DNA of 9,233 nt from Sporosarcina sp. (GTDB lineage: Bacteria; Bacillota; Bacilli; Bacillales_A; Planococcaceae): the NCBI GenBank assembly GCA_029263945.1, contig JARIDM010000026.1:1-9233 (forward strand). The letters run 5' to 3'. Positions 6,470-9,233 of this stretch are shown in pieces (positions within the stretch are counted from its first letter, which is position 1; each line of letters starts with the position of its first letter). Made by a program: the position numbers and the translations under genes. The notes beneath the pieces were generated by a model. That model searched no databases, was not told the origin of the DNA, and saw only the letters and a program-made list of their open reading frames with translations.

Positions 6470-6498
6470 TTGAAAAGCGAACATACATTCCTTATAAT
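6470..6498 (+). promoter_or_regulatory. Sigma-A promoter of the SOS translesion operon
   Basis: TTGAAA (6470-6475) and TATAAT (6493-6498) are separated by exactly 17 bp, close to the vegetative consensus. The LexA box lies in the spacer, so repressor binding would block RNA polymerase. The promoter ends ~22 bp before the GTG start of the first gene. Confidence 0.85.
6478..6491 (+). promoter_or_regulatory. LexA (DinR) SOS box
   Basis: CGAACATACATTCC matches the Bacillus SOS box CGAACRNRYGTTYC at 13 of 14 positions; only the G of GTT is changed to A. It lies entirely between the -35 and -10 elements of the promoter and upstream of a Y-family polymerase, the expected place for a DNA-damage operator. 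Confidence 0.85.
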
Positions 6499-6504
6499 TA
6501 CTTT

Positions 6505-6513
6505 AAAGGAGGG
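6505..6513 (+). promoter_or_regulatory. Ribosome binding site deciding the GTG start at 6521
   Basis: AAAGGAGGG with a 7-bp spacer to GTG 6521. The promoter at 6470-6498 overlaps the longer open frame that begins at 6422, which rules out that earlier start. Confidence 0.85.
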
Positions 6514-6520
6514 AACGTGT

Positions 6521-6742
6521 GTGCGTGATTTGTTAATGAAGTCAATCGAACGAAATGTGCAACTAGAGATGGTGTATGTGGCAAAAGACGGTGTCATTAG
6601 TCAAAGAAGAATTAAAGTGCTACAAGTAGGTGTTGTTTCATTTAGAGCGTATTGCGATTTGCGTAAGTCTAGCCGAACATTTATGATCGACAACATTCTA
6701 GCACTCGTTCCTGTCATTTCAAGGGAGCGGATTGTTGTATGA
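6521..6742 (+). CDS. WYL-like mini-protein, first gene of the SOS operon
   Basis: A 73-residue protein with a GTG start. The pattern I9-E-x-N-x-x-L-E-M-V-Y19, then DGVISQRRIKVL (23-34) and FRAYCDLRKSSRTFMIDNIL (41-60), resembles the beta-barrel of WYL domains: R-x-I-x-V-L, then Y-C-x-x-R, then R-T-F-x-x-x-x-I. WYL domains sense ligands or nucleic acid in regulators such as DeoR-type repressors, PafBC and some CRISPR and phage-defence regulators. Here there is no attached helix-turn-helix, so it would act alone or with a partner. Its stop overlaps the polymerase start by 4 bp (ATGA), implying translational coupling. Small proteins of this type precede UvrX-type polymerases in other Bacillales (recollection). 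A role in tuning the polymerase or binding damaged DNA is inference. Confidence 0.75.
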   Translation: MRDLLMKSIERNVQLEMVYVAKDGVISQRRIKVLQVGVVSFRAYCDLRKSSRTFMIDNILALVPVISRERIVV

Positions 6743-7998
6743 TTGACTATACAAAGTTTCCACAACGGAAAATTGCGATTTTGGATATGATGAGTTTTTA
6801 TGCGAGTTGTATGGCTTCCTTACATAACTTAGATGTTCAAAAAGTACCGATTGCTGTCGTAGGAAATCTCGAACGAAAAGGTTCTGTTGTGCTTGCGGCT
6901 TCGCCACCGATGAAAAAACGATTTAACGTAAAAACAGGGACCCGTTTATTTGAGATTCCTAACCACCCAGAGATTCGGCTGTTCAACCCGAAAATGAGCT
7001 ATTTCCTCGAATTATCAATGGCCATCACCCGCATTCTGCATAAGTATGTACCTGCTGAAGCAATTCACGTCTACAGCATTGATGAAAGTTTTATTGATTT
7101 AACAGGAACTGAAAAGTTATGGGGAAATCCTGTGGAAACAGTTAAAAGAATTCAACATGAAATATTCGATACGTTAACATTGCCTTCTACGGCTGGTATG
7201 GGGCCCAATATGTTAATGGCAAAGCTTGCACTTGATTTAGAAGCGAAAAAAACAGGCTTTGCTAAATGGACATTCGAAGACATCCCGAGTAAGCTCTGGC
7301 CTGTATCTCCTGTGAGTGAGATGTGGGGGATTGGTCGTCAAACAGAAAAGACGTTGAATCATATGGGGATATTCACAGTAGGCGGTTTAGCGCATGCGAA
7401 TCTCCAAAGTCTCGAACGAAAATTTGGCGTCATGGGCAACCAATTGTATCATCACGCGTGGGGCGTCGATTTATCAAAAACAGGCGCACCCATTCTCGAA
7501 GGACAGGTTAGTTACGGCAAAAGTCAAATTCTCTTGCGCGATTATACGACGCGTGAAGAGATAAACGTCGTGATTTTAGAAATGTGTGAAGACGTTGCAC
7601 GACGAGCGAGAGAAAAAAACCAAGCGGGCAGAACAATATCTCTTGGAATTGGGTATAGTAAAAATGAATTCGGTGGTGGGTTTCAACGATCTCGTACAAT
7701 TTATGAAGCGACAAATGACACGATGAAAATTTACGATGTGTGTATGATTTTATTGGATGAAAATTATAATCGCCGTGCAGTGCGTCAAATTTCAGTTTCA
7801 ATTACAAAACTAGAAGATGAACGCTCCATGCAATTGGATTTGTTTGATACACAGAAATGGCAAGTCCGAGAACTTGGTGAAGCGATGGATAACATTCGAA
7901 GTCGTTACGGGACAACGGCTATCGTAAGAGCCGTATCACTTACAGAGGCTGGAACGGCGATTAAAAGGTCTAAATTAGTAGGAGGCCATCATGAATAG
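6739..7998 (+). CDS. uvrX: Y-family translesion DNA polymerase, UvrX/YqjW type (UmuC-like)
   Basis: A 419-residue error-prone polymerase that copies past damaged bases. The palm has the catalytic carboxylates: D16 in ILDMMSFYAS, and D115-E116 in YSIDESFIDLTG. Y21 in SFYA is the expected steric gate against ribonucleotides. The fingers segment (VLAASPPMKKRFNVKTGTRL) and a helix-hairpin-helix (VSEMWGIGRQTEKTLNHMGI) follow, then the little-finger domain from ~240. QLDLF at 365-369 is a sliding-clamp binding motif. Length and domain order match Bacillus YqjW and SPbeta UvrX, which are relatives of UmuC. The second catalytic-region residue is M-M-S rather than the D/N seen in some paralogues; this is normal for the group. 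Start ATG 6739 overlaps the upstream stop by 4 bp. It is induced through the LexA box, so it should be expressed on DNA damage. Whether it is the yqjW or uvrX orthologue cannot be decided here. Confidence 0.93.
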   Translation: MIDYTKFPQRKIAILDMMSFYASCMASLHNLDVQKVPIAVVGNLERKGSVVLAASPPMKKRFNVKTGTRLFEIPNHPEIRLFNPKMSYFLELSMAITRILHKYVPAEAIHVYSIDESFIDLTGTEKLWGNPVETVKRIQHEIFDTLTLPSTAGMGPNMLMAKLALDLEAKKTGFAKWTFEDIPSKLWPVSPVSEMWGIGRQTEKTLNHMGIFTVGGLAHANLQSLERKFGVMGNQLYHHAWGVDLSKTGAPILEGQVSYGKSQILLRDYTTREEINVVILEMCEDVARRAREKNQAGRTISLGIGYSKNEFGGGFQRSRTIYEATNDTMKIYDVCMILLDENYNRRAVRQISVSITKLEDERSMQLDLFDTQKWQVRELGEAMDNIRSRYGTTAIVRAVSLTEAGTAIKRSKLVGGHHE

Positions 7999-8009
7999 GG
8001 AGGGAAAGT

Positions 8010-8339
8010 ATGATTAAGGACCGCGGCAATATTAAATGGACTGCGATGATGTTGCCAGAGCATGTAAAAGCGCTTGAAAAATGGAAACAACGTGACGATT
8101 ATACGGAAAGAATAGAACTCAATGAGTGGGATTTACAGCTCATTCAAGATGAACTTGAGTTAGCTTATAAAAGGCAATGTGAAACCATTGTTAAAACTTG
8201 GGCGAACGGCCAAGTGACCGAGCACCGCGGCGTTGTTGAAAGAATCGACGCCATTAAAATGTATCTTATACTTGTGGGTTCGACGGGGATAAGAAAATTA
8301 CTCGTTAGTACAATTATAAATGTGCAAAGCATTGACTAG
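8010..8339 (+). CDS. YolD-like family protein
   Basis: A 109-residue protein opening MIKDRGNIKWTAMMLPEHVK, the characteristic YolD/YqjX N-terminus (R-G-x-x-K-W, then LPEH). It continues with a charged helical middle (LNEWDLQLIQDELELAYKRQ) and a beta-rich end (GVVERIDAIKMYLILVG). The family (PF08863) nearly always accompanies UvrX-type polymerases and has been proposed as a UmuD-like partner, but its biochemical role is not established. The gene starts 11 bp after the polymerase stop, with GGGAGGG (7998-8004) five bases before ATG 8010. A second good site (AGGAGG, 7980-7985) precedes an ATG at 7991 that opens a frame of only eight codons. Same SOS transcript as the polymerase. Confidence 0.88.
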   Translation: MIKDRGNIKWTAMMLPEHVKALEKWKQRDDYTERIELNEWDLQLIQDELELAYKRQCETIVKTWANGQVTEHRGVVERIDAIKMYLILVGSTGIRKLLVSTIINVQSID

Positions 8340-8394
8340 TTTGAGGTAGATAAAGAACAATCATCGCTGCGAGATAAAAAGGAGGACTTTAGGA

Positions 8395-8826
8395 TTGGCA
8401 TATAATCAGAAAACGCAAGATACAGCTGTTAATGTGCAGGAATTTATTGAGGGGCTTTCCCTAACTGAAAAAAAGAAAGCACAAACATATGAATTACTTA
8501 CACTCTTTGAGGAAACAAGTGGCTATAAAGCAAAAATGTGGGGACCTTCCATCATTGGTTTTGGTAAGTATGCCTATACCTATGAATCGGGGTATAGTGG
8601 CACTGCACCACTTGTCGGTTTTTCTCCCCGCAAACAAAACTTTAGTCTCTATTTTGCGACAGGCGATGCTGAACGTGAAGTGCTACTAGAGAAATTAGGC
8701 AAACATAAAGCTGGGAAAGCATGTGTTTATATTACGAATGTGGAAAAGGTTGACCTCAGTGTGATGCGAGAACTGATTCTACAGTCGATTTCATTCCTTA
8801 AAGCACAGCATACGATTATCGAGTGA
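8395..8826 (+). CDS. DUF1801-family protein (YdhG/YdeI-like), TTG start
   Basis: A 143-residue cytoplasmic protein. An N-terminal helical part (NVQEFIEGLSLTEKKKAQTY) leads to the conserved block KMWGPSIIGFGKYAYTYESG and then GFSPRKQNFSLYF, which is typical of DUF1801 (PF08818), a small alpha/beta fold of unknown biochemical function. The start is TTG, set by AAAGGAGG (8378-8385) nine bases upstream; no better ATG is available before the conserved region. It lies 55 bp after the YolD-like gene with no terminator between them, so it could be co-transcribed in the SOS operon, although a weak promoter of its own cannot be excluded (TTGACT at 8332-8337 has no good -10 at the right distance). Confidence 0.85.
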   Translation: MAYNQKTQDTAVNVQEFIEGLSLTEKKKAQTYELLTLFEETSGYKAKMWGPSIIGFGKYAYTYESGYSGTAPLVGFSPRKQNFSLYFATGDAEREVLLEKLGKHKAGKACVYITNVEKVDLSVMRELILQSISFLKAQHTIIE

Positions 8827-8993
8827 AATCTCACGTATACGAAGACATTGCGAGGTACTTCGCGTCCGATGCCAGTCGATCACCTTCTTTTGCAGTTCAA
8901 GTGGCTTCGAGAAGAAAGCCAATGAATGCGAACCGTCCCGCTATGTTTAATTTTCTTGCATCGTGGAAGACTTTAAGTGAGACGAAAAAGAAA

Positions 8994-9000
8994 AAAGGAG
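8994..9000 (+). promoter_or_regulatory. Ribosome binding site deciding the TTG start at 9009
   Basis: AAAGGAG with an 8-bp spacer to TTG 9009. The alternative start in the same frame (GTG 8823, overlapping the previous stop by 4 bp) has no such site. Confidence 0.6.
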
Positions 9001-9008
9001 TGTTAGAC

Positions 9009-9152
9009 TTGAAAGAAAACAAAGCACCTCACGAAACATTGACGGAAAAGAACAACGGCCTTTCATCGGCGCAGGAAGTATTGTATGCCAAAGATTATAA
9101 AAAGGCAGACAAAGCTACCGAACAGGACAACAATAAAAAGTCGGAGAAATGA
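9009..9152 (+). CDS. Small lysine-rich hypothetical protein
   Basis: A 47-residue, strongly hydrophilic protein rich in Lys, Glu, Asp and Asn (starts MKENKAPHETLTEKNNGLSS, ends DNNKKSEK), with no membrane segment, cysteine or motif I recognise; probably largely unstructured. The start was chosen from AAAGGAG at 8994-9000. The frame is open further upstream to GTG 8823 (109 residues if used), coupled to the DUF1801 stop by a GTGA overlap. That extension (DIARYFASDASRSPSFAVQV) has no ribosome binding site and could be real only through translational coupling. Function unknown. Confidence 0.5.
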   Translation: MKENKAPHETLTEKNNGLSSAQEVLYAKDYKKADKATEQDNNKKSEK

Positions 9153-9203
9153 AGAAAAAATGCTAGTCATTGTAACAAGTAGGAGTGAAAGCAAAGAAAA
9201 TAA

Positions 9204-9233
9204 CCTTTTGACCCTATATAAGTGGTCAAAAGG
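9204..9233. terminator. Perfect inverted repeat at the window edge, probable terminator
   Basis: CCTTTTGACC (9204-9213) pairs exactly with GGTCAAAAGG (9224-9233), with a 10-nt loop. The window ends at the last stem base, so a plus-strand T-run cannot be seen. On the minus strand the stem is followed by TTATTTTCTTT, so it could terminate an incoming convergent gene. It fits the end of the SOS-operon block. Confidence 0.6.

Noticed and set aside
6422..6520. Longer start for the WYL-like protein (TTG at 6422)
   Set aside because: The promoter and LexA box lie inside this extension, and a strong binding site sits just before GTG 6521.
7508..7801. Minus-strand open frame inside the polymerase gene
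   Set aside because: Shadow of the little-finger domain coding region.
9160..9233. ATG-initiated open frame running off the right edge
   Set aside because: It overlaps the perfect inverted repeat at 9204-9233 and has no convincing binding site, so it is more likely the non-coding 3' end of the operon.
1..9233. CRISPR array, tRNA or rRNA genes, complete insertion sequence
   Set aside because: No regularly spaced repeats, no tRNA-like cloverleaf with a GTTCRA arm, no rRNA sequence and no transposase gene were seen on either strand.

Overview
The window looks like chromosomal DNA from an endospore-forming low-GC Gram-positive of the Bacillales. Inference: probably the Planococcaceae side (Sporosarcina/Lysinibacillus-like). 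The basis is AT-rich coding sequence, strong AAGGAGG-type ribosome binding sites with frequent GTG and TTG starts, a SpoVK/CbbX-type AAA+ ATPase, a Bacillus-type LexA (SOS) box, and a UvrX/YqjW polymerase next to a YolD-like protein. I do not see a phage, plasmid or complete insertion sequence.

Layout. Positions 1-413 hold the 3' end of an AAA+ ATPase gene, ending at a bidirectional terminator (442-485). On the minus strand at 579-1058 is a small membrane-anchored extracytoplasmic protein of unknown function. Positions 1059-1562 are AT-rich, without an intact gene, and contain possible gene debris plus a short palindromic repeat unit. Positions 1563-2714 encode an orphan PD-(D/E)XK nuclease (PF14281-like). 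Directly after it lie what I read as the remains of a MntA-HepT toxin-antitoxin pair: a 37-residue stub matching the MntA C-terminus (2783-2896) and a frameshifted hepT (2889-3258) in which the RX4HXY toxin motif has become C-N-I-A-V-H-D-D. A strong terminator (3316-3355) closes this accessory islet.

From 3486 to 5288 there is a complete 7TMR-DISM receptor-diguanylate cyclase with an intact GGEEF active site and an RxxD inhibitory site, driven by an extended -10 promoter. A 52-bp imperfect palindrome (5299-5350) of the same repeat type separates it from a convergent polytopic membrane protein (6214-5351, minus).

The right-hand block is an SOS translesion-synthesis operon. A consensus-like promoter (TTGAAA, 17 bp, TATAAT) has a 13/14-match LexA box in its spacer. 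It drives a 73-residue WYL-like mini-protein, a UvrX-type Y-family polymerase (4-bp overlap) and a YolD-like protein. After a short gap come a DUF1801-type protein and a small lysine-rich hypothetical protein. A perfect 10-bp inverted repeat, probably a terminator, ends exactly at the window edge.

The clearest biology here is the LexA-controlled mutagenesis cassette and the decayed toxin-antitoxin locus beside a lone nuclease. I found no convincing wholly new system. The most under-described elements are the WYL-like mini-protein, the MntA stub peptide and the palindromic repeat.
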